NCBI GenBank assembly: GCA_002307145.1 | Contig: DBTR01000063.1 | Location: 21,395 to 37,309 of the forward strand | Direction of reading: 5' to 3' | DNA: 15,915 nucleotides | Origin: Rhodospirillum sp. UBA1311 | GTDB taxonomy: Bacteria > Pseudomonadota > Alphaproteobacteria > Rhodospirillales > Rhodospirillaceae | Shown: positions 7,127 to 13,219 of the stretch, one piece after another | Layout: each line of letters starts with the position of its first letter | Numbering within the stretch: the first letter of the stretch is position 1 | Notes under the pieces: generated by a model | What the model saw: only the letters and a program-made list of their open reading frames with translations | Databases searched by the model: none | Told to the model about the DNA's origin: nothing | Translations under genes and position numbers: made by a program

Positions 7127-7789
7127 ATGAATCAGTTGAATTCGACCCTCTACCGCGACGCTTCGCAGCCCGTCACCGCGCGGGATTCGGCGAGCTATCG
7201 CGTTGCCGCCGCGGTTGCGGCGCTCGCCCAAGGACGCGGCGTGCTCGTCGTCGACGACGCCGACCGCGAAAACGAAGGCGACATGATCTTCGCCGCAGCG
7301 ACCCTCACCAAGGAACAGATGGCGCTTCTGATCCGGGAAGGCTCGGGCATCGTCTGCCTCGTCCTCACCGCCGAGCGCTGCCGCACCCTCGGCCTGCCGC
7401 CGATGGTCGCCGACAACTCGTCGAGCTACGGAACTCCCTTCACCGTCTCGATCGAAGCCCGCGACGGCGTCACCACCGGCGTTTCCGCCGCCGATCGCGT
7501 CACCACGATCAAGACCGCGATCGACCCGGCCTCCACACCCGCCTCTCTCGCCCGTCCCGGCCACGTCTTCCCGCTGGCGGCCAACCCCGGCGGGATCAAG
7601 GCGCGCCAGGGCCATACCGAAGCCACCCTCGACTTGATGCGCCGCGCCGGACTGCCGGACTCCGGCGTGCTGTGTGAAGTCACCAACCCCGACGGCACGA
7701 TGGCCAAAGGCGACCAACTCGCCGCCTTCGCCGAACGCTACGACATGCCGCTGGTCGCGATCGCGGATCTGCTGGAAGTGGAGGGGTAA
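7127..7789 (+). CDS. ribB: 3,4-dihydroxy-2-butanone-4-phosphate synthase, single-domain
   Basis: RibB converts ribulose 5-phosphate to 3,4-dihydroxy-2-butanone 4-phosphate and formate, the branch that supplies the four-carbon unit of riboflavin. The 220-residue protein matches the length of stand-alone RibB (about 217 in E. coli) and has no fused GTP cyclohydrolase II (RibA) domain. The catalytic loop is VVDDADRENEGDM (R47-D52), followed by RPGHVFPL at 143-150 and ARQGHTEATLDL at 159-170. The ATG at 7127 has GGAG nine bases upstream; an earlier in-frame ATG at 7067 would add 20 unrelated residues. The gene lies alone behind an FMN riboswitch, so it is probably feedback-controlled independently of other rib genes. 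Its stop is followed at once by repeat copy C. Confidence 0.97.
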   Translation: MNQLNSTLYRDASQPVTARDSASYRVAAAVAALAQGRGVLVVDDADRENEGDMIFAAATLTKEQMALLIREGSGIVCLVLTAERCRTLGLPPMVADNSSSYGTPFTVSIEARDGVTTGVSAADRVTTIKTAIDPASTPASLARPGHVFPLAANPGGIKARQGHTEATLDLMRRAGLPDSGVLCEVTNPDGTMAKGDQLAAFAERYDMPLVAIADLLEVEG

Positions 7790-7812
7790 AAGGCCAGGGG
7801 CGCTGCCCCTGG
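7788..7812 (-). terminator. Intrinsic terminator for leftward transcription (left end of repeat copy C)
   Basis: Read on the minus strand, CCAGGGGC-AGC-GCCCCTGG is an 8-bp GC stem followed by CCTTTTA. It would stop transcripts coming from the polysaccharide deacetylase after they cross the repeat, before they enter ribB antisense. Confidence 0.6.
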
Positions 7813-7966
7813 ACCCCGCGCTGTACCCATTGGTTTTTCGCGCGTAGCGCAATCGACCATCACGCAGCGTGAAGGCTTTATGGCGCTTTGCGCACAAAAC
7901 CGGAGTTATGGGGTCGAGGGGACCGAGTCCCCTCGCGGGTCCAGGGCAGCGCCCTGGGCTTTTTAT
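7790..7966. repeat. Compound inverted repeat, copy C (REPIN-like, left half shortened)
   Basis: This copy occupies the gap between the convergent ribB and polysaccharide deacetylase genes. The right half has the full set of parts: a GCGCTTTGCGC hairpin, GGGGTC, an AGGGGACCGAGTCCCCT hairpin, GCGGGT and a CCAGGGC/GCCCTGG outer hairpin. The left half keeps the CCAGGGGC/GCCCCTGG outer hairpin and the GCGCGTAGCGC hairpin but lacks the inner GGGG..CCCC hairpin, so it looks deleted. The centre at 7857-7875 is an imperfect form of the CCRTCACGC/GCGTGAYGG dyad. Both outer hairpins are followed by T-rich stretches pointing outward. Confidence 0.83.
7941..7966 (+). terminator. Intrinsic terminator for ribB (right end of repeat copy C)
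   Basis: CCAGGGC-AGC-GCCCTGG is a 7-bp GC stem followed by GCTTTTTATT. It lies about 150 bases after the ribB stop and just before the convergent deacetylase stop, in the right place to end the ribB transcript. Confidence 0.7.
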
Positions 7967-7973
7967 TGCCGAA

Positions 7974-9044
7974 TCAATCGTCCTTCACCCCCGGCAGGCG
8001 GACGCCTTCCGGGAGGTAGAACAGGCGGCCGAACCAGCGCCAGTGGCCGTTGGGGCCGGGGGCGGTGCAATTGATGCGGCCGCGGGTGGCGGCGTAGGGT
8101 TTTTCCATGCGGACTTCGACGCGGCGGCCGAGGAGTTCGGTCTTGGTTTGGCCGTCGGCGGAGCTGAAGCACTTGAGGTTGGCGACCGAGACGCCGGGGT
8201 CGGCGATGGTGAAGCCGAAGGCCGGCGGGTTGGATTTCAGGGTCGGTTCGGCGGGGGTGACGTCTTCCACCGGGATCGGCAAGGCGTTGATCAGGAGGCG
8301 GAAGCGTTCGTCGTCGCCGTAGTGTTCGTTGAGGGCGAAGCGCGGCAGGAAGTAGCGGTTGTCCTCGGCGGTGATCACGCCCGAGTGCTGGCCGAAGGCG
8401 GCGTCGTAGGCGTGCGAGGCGGCCTTGATGGTTTCGGCGTTGGCCTCGCCGTAGGGATAGGCGAAGAGCTTGGGGACGAAACCGAGTTCGGCCTTGAAGC
8501 GGGCGTTGGAGCGTTCGATTTCCGCCGCCGCCTGCTCGGAGGTTTGCTTCGCCATGTGGGCGTGGGATTCGGAATGCGCGCCGATGGTGACGCCCTCGGC
8601 GACGAGCTGGCGGATCTGGTCCCAGGAGAGGTAGCCGCGGGTGTGGTGGTCGACCGGCTCGGTGGCGACGAAGATGGTGAGCGGATAGCCTGCCGCCTTG
8701 ATCCGTGGCCAGCCGACGGTCATCGCCGAAGCGTAGGCGTCGTCGACGGTGATCGCGACGGTCTTCGGCGGGATGGTCTTGCCGGCCCTCAGCGCGTCGA
8801 CGATCTCGGGCAACGGCGCGACGGTGAAGCCGCCCTCCTTCAGAAGCTGGAGGTGCCGCTCAAGCTGCTCGACGCGGATGTTGGTGGACGGAATCCCGGT
8901 CTCGCCGAAGCGGTGATACATGATCGCCACGGCGGCGGTGGCGTCGGCCTTGACCGGCTCGGCGGCCTCCGCCGCACCGCCGACAAGGCAGACGGCAAGC
9001 GCAGCCAGGATCAAACGCGGACGGTGGGCGAGCGAAGTGATCAT
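7974..9044 (-). CDS. Secreted polysaccharide deacetylase (NodB-homology, CE4)
   Basis: The 356-residue protein begins with a signal peptide (about residues 1-28; basic start, LILAALAVCLVGG core, AEA-type cleavage site) and is expected in the periplasm. The NodB domain shows motif 1 as TVDDAY (D101 likely base, D102 metal ligand), motif 2 as HSESH (H157 and H161, metal ligands) and motif 3 as FAYPYG at 194-199. Such enzymes remove acetyl groups from N-acetylated polysaccharides; the substrate here is not evident. A C-terminal region after about 245 holds two cysteines that could pair, and an aromatic GHWRWFGRLFYLP stretch; I do not recognise it as a named domain. The ATG at 9044 has GAGG eight bases upstream; the longer frame to 9185 lacks a signal peptide at its start. 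Confidence 0.88.
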   Translation of the reverse strand: MITSLAHRPRLILAALAVCLVGGAAEAAEPVKADATAAVAIMYHRFGETGIPSTNIRVEQLERHLQLLKEGGFTVAPLPEIVDALRAGKTIPPKTVAITVDDAYASAMTVGWPRIKAAGYPLTIFVATEPVDHHTRGYLSWDQIRQLVAEGVTIGAHSESHAHMAKQTSEQAAAEIERSNARFKAELGFVPKLFAYPYGEANAETIKAASHAYDAAFGQHSGVITAEDNRYFLPRFALNEHYGDDERFRLLINALPIPVEDVTPAEPTLKSNPPAFGFTIADPGVSVANLKCFSSADGQTKTELLGRRVEVRMEKPYAATRGRINCTAPGPNGHWRWFGRLFYLPEGVRLPGVKDD

Positions 9045-9108
9045 CGGGTGTTCCTCGAAGTGAAAGCGCAAATACAGTAACGCGATTTCTTGTGCGAACG
9101 CCAACAGA

Positions 9109-9286
9109 TCGCGGGCTCTGCCCGTACCCGCGAGGAGGCTCGCCTCCTCGACCTCATGTGTTTTATGCCGCGAAGCGGCGGTCACCCGTCACGCCGCGCA
9201 ATGATTTTATGGCGCTACGCGCGAACAAAAAAGTCACGGGGTCTGGAGCCCAAGGCCCCAGCGGGCCCGGGCGGAGCCCGGACCTT
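9109..9286. repeat. Compound inverted repeat, copy D (REPIN-like)
   Basis: The left half has GCGGGCTCTGCCCG, then a GAGGAGGCTCGCCTCCTC inner hairpin, GACCTC and GCCGCGAAGCGGC. The centre near 9186-9204 keeps CCGTCACGC but its right arm has decayed (GCGCAATGA). The inverted right half has GCGCTACGCGCG, GGGGTCTGGAGCC..GGCCCC and the outer CCGGGCGGAGCCCGG. The right end touches the ddpX stop codon; the left end lies about 65 bases upstream of the deacetylase start. It therefore sits between two genes of the same strand, where it may end ddpX transcripts and leave the deacetylase with its own promoter. Confidence 0.82.
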
Positions 9287-9847
9287 CTACTTTTCCGGCA
9301 TCATCGACTGCGGGAGGATGGAATCCGAGAGCAGGGGGAAGCGTTCGCGGGCGTGGAAGAGTTGGTAGTGCCACCATTCGTGCATGTAGAACTCCCATCC
9401 GGCGGCGGTCATCAGGCCGAGGAGAAGGCCGCGGTTGCGTTGTGCGGCGGGGTCGATGTCGGTTCGGGCGTGGTGGGATTGGACGGTGAAGTCGTCGAAC
9501 GGGGTTCCCATGTCGAGGTCCTGGCCGTCGGCGTCGACGAGGGTGAGGTCGACGGCGGCGCCGCGTCCGTGGGGCGAACCGCGCCGGGGGTCGGCGACGA
9601 AGTCGGCGTCGGGGGTATGGTTCCAGAGCACCCATTGGGCTTCCGCCGGGCGGAAGGCGTCGAGGATCCTGAGGCGGAAGCCTTGGGCGGCGGCGAGGTC
9701 GCGGGCGCGTTCCAACTTGGCAAGCGCCTCCGGGTGCAGATAACATGCCGCTCGGCCATAGACCGGCTTGCCGGTGAAGTTCCGGGCGGTGGCGTAGGCG
9801 AGGTCGACGATGACGCCGTGGTCCGCAGGCGTGACTTCGATCAGCAT
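9287..9847 (-). CDS. ddpX: D-alanyl-D-alanine dipeptidase (VanX/DdpX family, M15D)
   Basis: This 186-residue zinc enzyme hydrolyses the free dipeptide D-Ala-D-Ala. The M15 signature SxHxxGxAxD is SPHGRGAAVD (H93 and D100 as zinc ligands), and the second part is HEWWHY with E157 as catalytic base and H160 as third ligand. DAFRP at 63-67 supplies the conserved Arg of the family. There is no signal peptide, so it is probably cytoplasmic. VanX serves vancomycin resistance in Gram-positive bacteria, but in Gram-negative species DdpX more often recycles D-Ala-D-Ala as a nutrient. No vanH or vanA partner and no ddp transporter is adjacent here. The ATG at 9847 has GAGG six bases upstream. The frame is open to 11020 only through antisense shadow of tsaB and rimI. 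Confidence 0.92.
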   Translation of the reverse strand: MLIEVTPADHGVIVDLAYATARNFTGKPVYGRAACYLHPEALAKLERARDLAAAQGFRLRILDAFRPAEAQWVLWNHTPDADFVADPRRGSPHGRGAAVDLTLVDADGQDLDMGTPFDDFTVQSHHARTDIDPAAQRNRGLLLGLMTAAGWEFYMHEWWHYQLFHARERFPLLSDSILPQSMMPEK

Positions 9848-9899
9848 GGGATTCCTCGTGGTGGAAACGACTGAAGTCGAGAGCATAGGGTTGGCGGGC

Positions 9900-10517
9900 A
9901 TGTCGGAACAAGTCGAACTTGGGCGCGGTGCGGTGCTGGTGATCGACACCGCGGGGCGCGCGTGCCAGGTCGGGGTGTTCGTCGACGGCGTGGCGCGGGT
10001 CGCCCGCGCCGAGGAAATGGTGCATGGCCATGCCGAGGCGTTGCTGCCTTTGGTACAGGCGGTGGTGGCCGAGGCGGGTGTGGGGTTCCCCGATTTGGGC
10101 GCGGTGGTGGTCACCGCCGGGCCGGGGTCGTTCACCGGCCTGCGTGTCGGGCTGGCGGCGGCGCACGGCCTGGGGCTGGCGCTCGGTTGTCCGGTGGTGG
10201 CGGTTTCGTCGCTCGGCGCCTGGGCGATGACGGCGGACGGAGCGGTGCGGGTGGCCCTGGATTCCCGCCGCGGCGACGCCTTCGTCCAGGATTTCGACGC
10301 GAAGGGCGCCGCGCTCGGCGCGCCCGCGATCCTGCCGCTTGCCGAAATCCGGGCAAATAACGATTTTGCCGTTATTGGCGATTTGGCCGGCGGTGTTGCG
10401 CCCGGACTGGCGGCGGTGTTCCGTGCGGCTTGCAATCCCGCGCATCGGTGTGCGCCGGTGCCGATGTACCTTCGCGATGCCGACGCGGTGCCGCAAGGCG
10501 CGCCCAAATGCGGGTAA
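9900..10517 (+). CDS. tsaB: TsaB, partner protein of the tRNA t6A37 threonylcarbamoyltransferase
   Basis: TsaB binds TsaD (and TsaE) to transfer threonylcarbamoyl to A37 of ANN-decoding tRNAs; it is an ASKHA-fold scaffold without its own catalysis. The protein has 205 residues with the N-terminal VLVIDTAG strand, HAEALLP at 44-50 and the family hallmark GPGSFTGLR at 74-82, then GLALGCPVVAVSSL. The start at 9900 aligns the IDTA strand near residue 14. An alternative ATG at 9846 would overlap the divergent ddpX start and is less likely, though the ribosome site before 9900 is weak. The C-terminal half is short, as is common in alphaproteobacteria. The gene overlaps rimI by 10 bases, so the two are translationally coupled. 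Confidence 0.94.
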   Translation: MSEQVELGRGAVLVIDTAGRACQVGVFVDGVARVARAEEMVHGHAEALLPLVQAVVAEAGVGFPDLGAVVVTAGPGSFTGLRVGLAAAHGLGLALGCPVVAVSSLGAWAMTADGAVRVALDSRRGDAFVQDFDAKGAALGAPAILPLAEIRANNDFAVIGDLAGGVAPGLAAVFRAACNPAHRCAPVPMYLRDADAVPQGAPKCG

Positions 10518-10966
10518 GTGCGGCGGGGCCTGCATTTTTTCCGGTTTTCGCGGCGTTGCATCGCGGCTGTTTCACCCGGAGTTGGGACGAGGCGGCATTC
10601 GCGGGACTGTTCGACACGCCCGGCACCTTCGGCCTGATCGCTGCGTCGGAGGAAGGTGCGCCGGTGGGGTTGTGCCTCTACCGGGTGGTGGCGGACCAGG
10701 CGGAGATCCTGACGATCGGCGTGCTGCCGGAGGCGCGCGGCAGCGGCGCGGCGCGGGCCTTGCTGGCCGAGGCGGGGGCGGATGCGGCGGCGCGCGGTGC
10801 GATGCGGCTGTTTCTCGAAGTTTCGGTGAACAATGCGGCGGCGCGGCGCTTGTATGCGGCGGCGGGTTTTTCCGCCATCGGCCTGCGCAAGAACTACTAT
10901 AAAGAGCAAGTGGATGGGGCCATGATTCCGGTGGACGCGGAAATTCTGGCAAAAAACTTGGGGTAA
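10508..10966 (+). CDS. rimI: Ribosomal protein S18 alanine N-acetyltransferase-like GNAT
   Basis: RimI acetylates protein N-termini (ribosomal S18 in E. coli) with acetyl-CoA. The 152-residue GNAT fold has ILTIGVLPEARGSGAARALL at 67-86, where RGSGAA is the acetyl-CoA pyrophosphate loop, and LEVSVNNAAARRLYAAAGF at 103-121. It ends with the RimI-type GLRKNYY at 125-131, including the tyrosine used as general acid in this family. The ATG at 10508 lies inside the last codons of tsaB; longer frames back to 10430 only add tsaB antiphase residues. The tsaB-rimI pair is a widespread arrangement. The following 337 bases hold no gene, so the operon ends here. Confidence 0.92.
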   Translation: MRVSAAGPAFFPVFAALHRGCFTRSWDEAAFAGLFDTPGTFGLIAASEEGAPVGLCLYRVVADQAEILTIGVLPEARGSGAARALLAEAGADAAARGAMRLFLEVSVNNAAARRLYAAAGFSAIGLRKNYYKEQVDGAMIPVDAEILAKNLG

Positions 10967-11303
10967 AACCGCGCTCCGGTTCAATTGGGGAAGTAAATCG
11001 CGACCGGTGCGCGAGATCACGGGTGCCGATCTCGGTACTCGATGAGCCGAAGGGGTACTCTGTCGTCCCCGCCTAGACTCCGCCGCCCCATAACCCCCTC
11101 CTTTTGGATGAGAAATTCTTCAAAGGGGCGTAGACGTAAGTATCAACTTGCGGACAGGGGTGTCGATTTTCTAAGACCATCAAATTGATCCCGAAGGTTG
11201 CACCAACCCGTTTCCGCATTTTACTGTGGACATTTTTCGGGTTGATAATGTTGGACGAACATTTTATAAAATTAGCAATCGGATGTTTGGAGGGCTTTGG
11301 TAT
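10967..11303 (+). other. Gene-free leader region upstream of mucR
   Basis: No coding frame with family resemblance was found in these 337 bases; the frame at 11185-11409 is antiphase to mucR. Composition falls from very GC-rich to clearly AT-richer between about 11100 and 11303. A short AACCG..CGGTT hairpin lies just after the rimI stop but without a T-run. ATCAA-A-TTGAT near 11178-11189 is a perfect 5-bp inverted repeat, and CCTTTTG..CAAAGG lies near 11100-11136. MucR proteins bind AT-rich sites and often repress their own gene, so this stretch is a candidate for autoregulation (inference). Confidence 0.5.
11242..11270 (+). promoter_or_regulatory. Strong sigma70-type promoter of mucR
   Basis: TTGATA at 11242-11247 and TATAAA at 11265-11270 are separated by exactly 17 bases; each differs from consensus at one position. 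The start would lie near 11277, giving a leader of about 27 bases before the mucR ATG at 11304. The AT-rich surroundings suit MucR self-binding. Confidence 0.65.
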
Positions 11304-11720
11304 ATGTCTGGCCAGGAATGCAAGGATAACCTACTTCATCTTACGACCCAAATCGTCGCGGCCCACGTCGGCAAGAACGACGTGTCGATCGGCGACCTTT
11401 CGGGACTAATCCGAAACGTGTTTTCGACCTTGTCGACTCTTGGCGAAGCCCCGGTAGTTGTGGATCGCCCGCAGCCCGCGATTGCGATCAAGAAGTCGGT
11501 GACGCCCGAATTCATCATCTGTCTTGAAGACGGCAAGAAGTTGAAGATGCTGAAGCGTCACTTGAAGACCGCGTACGATATGACCCCCGAGGACTATCGG
11601 GAGAAGTGGGGGTTGCCCAGCGATTACCCGATGGTTGCGCCGAACTACGCGCGCCACCGTTCGTCGCTCGCCAAGAAGATCGGTCTTGGCACCCGGGCGC
11701 GCCGTGGTCGCGCCGACTAA
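11304..11720 (+). CDS. mucR: MucR/Ros-family transcriptional regulator with altered zinc-finger ligands
   Basis: MucR/Ros proteins are alphaproteobacterial DNA-binding regulators of envelope, exopolysaccharide and cell-cycle genes that bind AT-rich sites and oligomerise through their N-terminus. The 138-residue protein has the N-terminal LLHLTTQIVAAHVGKNDV helix region and the Ros domain with LKRHLKTAYDMTPEDYREKW, GLPSDYPMVAPNYA and SLAKKIGLG. In Ros the zinc ligands are C-x2-C-x9-H-x3-H. Here they are C73-x2-D76-x9-H86-x3-A90, so the second Cys is Asp and the last His is Ala. Such substitutions are known among MucR homologues, some of which fold without zinc. GGAGGG nine bases before 11304 fixes the start; a longer frame to 11226 would overlap the promoter. 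Confidence 0.93.
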   Translation: MSGQECKDNLLHLTTQIVAAHVGKNDVSIGDLSGLIRNVFSTLSTLGEAPVVVDRPQPAIAIKKSVTPEFIICLEDGKKLKMLKRHLKTAYDMTPEDYREKWGLPSDYPMVAPNYARHRSSLAKKIGLGTRARRGRAD

Positions 11721-11901
11721 CCGGACTTACGGGTCAAGGTTTCTTGCGGCGGATTGTCCGGATCGGGCGGTCCGCCGTTGTGCGTTCGGGCCGGGGGAGG
11801 CCCAATGCTACGATTTTGGGACGGTTTTCCGCGCGTCTTTTCAAGCGGAAGATTTGGGGCTACTGTCGCGAACGGGCAACTTCAAGGATTGATGGCAGGA
11901 C

Positions 11902-12336
11902 ATGACCTCCCGGATTGAAAAACGCTGCCTCGAACTCGGGCTGAAAATGACCGGTCAACGGCGCGTCATCGCGCAGGTGCTGTCGGATTCCGAAGACCAT
12001 CCGGATGTGGAGGACGTCTATCGTCGCGCCACCGAGATCGACCCCCGGATCAGCATCGCGACGGTGTACCGCACGGTTCGCCTGTTCGAGGAGGAAAAGA
12101 TCCTTGAACGCCTGGACTTCGGCGACGGCCGCGCGCGCTACGAAGAGATGTCGGACGATCACCACGATCATCTGATCGATATCGGCAGCGGCCAGGTGAT
12201 CGAGTTCCATTGCAAGGAAATCGAGGACTTGCAGCGCAGGATTGCGCAGGAGCACGGTTTCCGGCTTGTGGGCCACCGGCTTGAGCTGTATTGCAAGCCG
12301 CTCGCCAAGGCGTCGGCGGACGAATCCCAGGACTAG
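11902..12336 (+). CDS. fur: Fur-family metalloregulator (alphaproteobacterial Fur/Mur type)
   Basis: This 144-residue repressor senses iron (or manganese, when of the Mur type) and binds operator DNA as a dimer. The winged helix covers KMTGQRRVIAQVL to ISIATVYRTVRLFEE (about 15-64). Metal-site residues include H33 in DHPDVE, E81, and the HHDH cluster at 87-90, followed by IEFHCKEIEDLQ. The C-terminal CxxC structural zinc site of E. coli Fur is missing, as is usual for alphaproteobacterial Fur/Mur. The N-terminal heme motif of Irr is also absent, which argues against Irr. In the 181 bases after mucR there are GC-rich hairpins (CGGCGGA/TCCGCCG at 11747-11777 and GGGCC/GGCCC at 11788-11803) but no T-run; a separate promoter is likely but not clear. 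Iron versus manganese cannot be decided from sequence. Confidence 0.92.
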   Translation: MTSRIEKRCLELGLKMTGQRRVIAQVLSDSEDHPDVEDVYRRATEIDPRISIATVYRTVRLFEEEKILERLDFGDGRARYEEMSDDHHDHLIDIGSGQVIEFHCKEIEDLQRRIAQEHGFRLVGHRLELYCKPLAKASADESQD

Positions 12337-12424
12337 GAATACGCGGCGCGAGCCACTCGTTACCTCGCCGCAGCGGTCTTGCCCCTTGGGGGCGATCGCC
12401 GGTGTCGATCTGATACGGAGAACC

Positions 12425-13216
12425 ATGGAAACCATCGAAGCACCGTCCGGCGGCAATCTCGAAGTTCGCCTCGCGGTCAGCGCACAGGAAGTGGATGCGG
12501 CGCAGGCGCTCCGGTTTCGGGTTTTCTACACCGAAGGCGGCGCGACCGCTTCGGCGGAAACCGCAGCGCTCAAGCGCGACCGCGACGACTTCGACGCGGT
12601 CTGCGACCATCTTCTGGTGATCGACCATGCGCGCGGAGCGTCTCCGGCGCAGAACATCGTCGGCACCTATCGGGTGATGCGCCGCGAGCATGCGGAAAAG
12701 GTCGGGCGCTTCTACACCGCTGCCGAGTACGACATCTCGCGGATTCTCGCGATCCCGGGCCCGATCCTCGAACTCGGCCGGTCCTGCACCGACCCCGCCT
12801 ATCGCAACCGCTCGACGATGCAGCTGCTCTGGCAGGGGATCGCGCAGTACGTCTTCACCAACGGCATCGAGATGATGTTCGGCTGCGCCAGCCTGAGCGG
12901 CACCGACCCGAAGGCGCTCGCCCTCGAACTCAGCTATCTCCATCACTTCCATCCCGCGCCCGAGGAATTCCGGCCGCGTGCGCTGCCGCACCTCTATACG
13001 CCGATGGATCTGATGCCGAAGGACGCGGTGTCGCCGAAGCAGGCGCTCAACGCCTTGCCGCCGCTGGTGAAGGGTTACTTGCGCCTCGGCGGCTTCGTCG
13101 GCGACGGCGCGGTGGTCGACCGTCAGTTCAACACCACCGACGTCTGCGTCATGGTCAAGACCGATCTGGTGACGGACAAATACTTCCGCCATTACGATCG
13201 GACGGCGCGCGGCTAG
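12425..13216 (+). CDS. olsB: L-ornithine N(alpha)-acyltransferase (OlsB), first step of ornithine-lipid synthesis
   Basis: OlsB moves a 3-hydroxyacyl chain from acyl carrier protein to the alpha-amino group of ornithine, giving lyso-ornithine lipid. The 263-residue GNAT-like protein has ALRFRVFYTEGG at 28-39, IVGTYRVMRREHA at 78-90, the FYTAAEYDIS block at 96-105, and ILELGRSCTDPAYRNRSTMQLLW at 114-136. FGCASLSGTDP at 152-162 and the LSYLHHF strand complete the OlsB pattern. The ATG at 12425 has a GGAGA ribosome site a few bases upstream; the longer frame to 12242 overlaps fur. An 88-base gap separates it from fur. olsA starts 3 bases after the stop, so the two are one operon. Confidence 0.93.
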   Translation: METIEAPSGGNLEVRLAVSAQEVDAAQALRFRVFYTEGGATASAETAALKRDRDDFDAVCDHLLVIDHARGASPAQNIVGTYRVMRREHAEKVGRFYTAAEYDISRILAIPGPILELGRSCTDPAYRNRSTMQLLWQGIAQYVFTNGIEMMFGCASLSGTDPKALALELSYLHHFHPAPEEFRPRALPHLYTPMDLMPKDAVSPKQALNALPPLVKGYLRLGGFVGDGAVVDRQFNTTDVCVMVKTDLVTDKYFRHYDRTARG

Positions 13217-13219
13217 CAG

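Noticed and set aside
9287..9847. Vancomycin-resistance cassette
   Set aside because: Only the VanX-like dipeptidase is present; no VanH, ligase or sensor kinase is nearby, and the organism looks Gram-negative.
9848..11020. Upstream extension of the ddpX frame by about 390 codons
   Set aside because: It runs antisense through tsaB and rimI, and the VanX family length of about 186 residues with a good ribosome site is met at 9847.
11178..11189. FNR/FixK box before mucR
   Set aside because: ATCAA-A-TTGAT has the half-sites in reverse order and wrong spacing compared with TTGAT-N4-ATCAA.
11902..12336. Irr rather than Fur
   Set aside because: No N-terminal heme-regulatory Cys-Pro motif is seen, and the sequence pattern fits alphaproteobacterial Fur/Mur.
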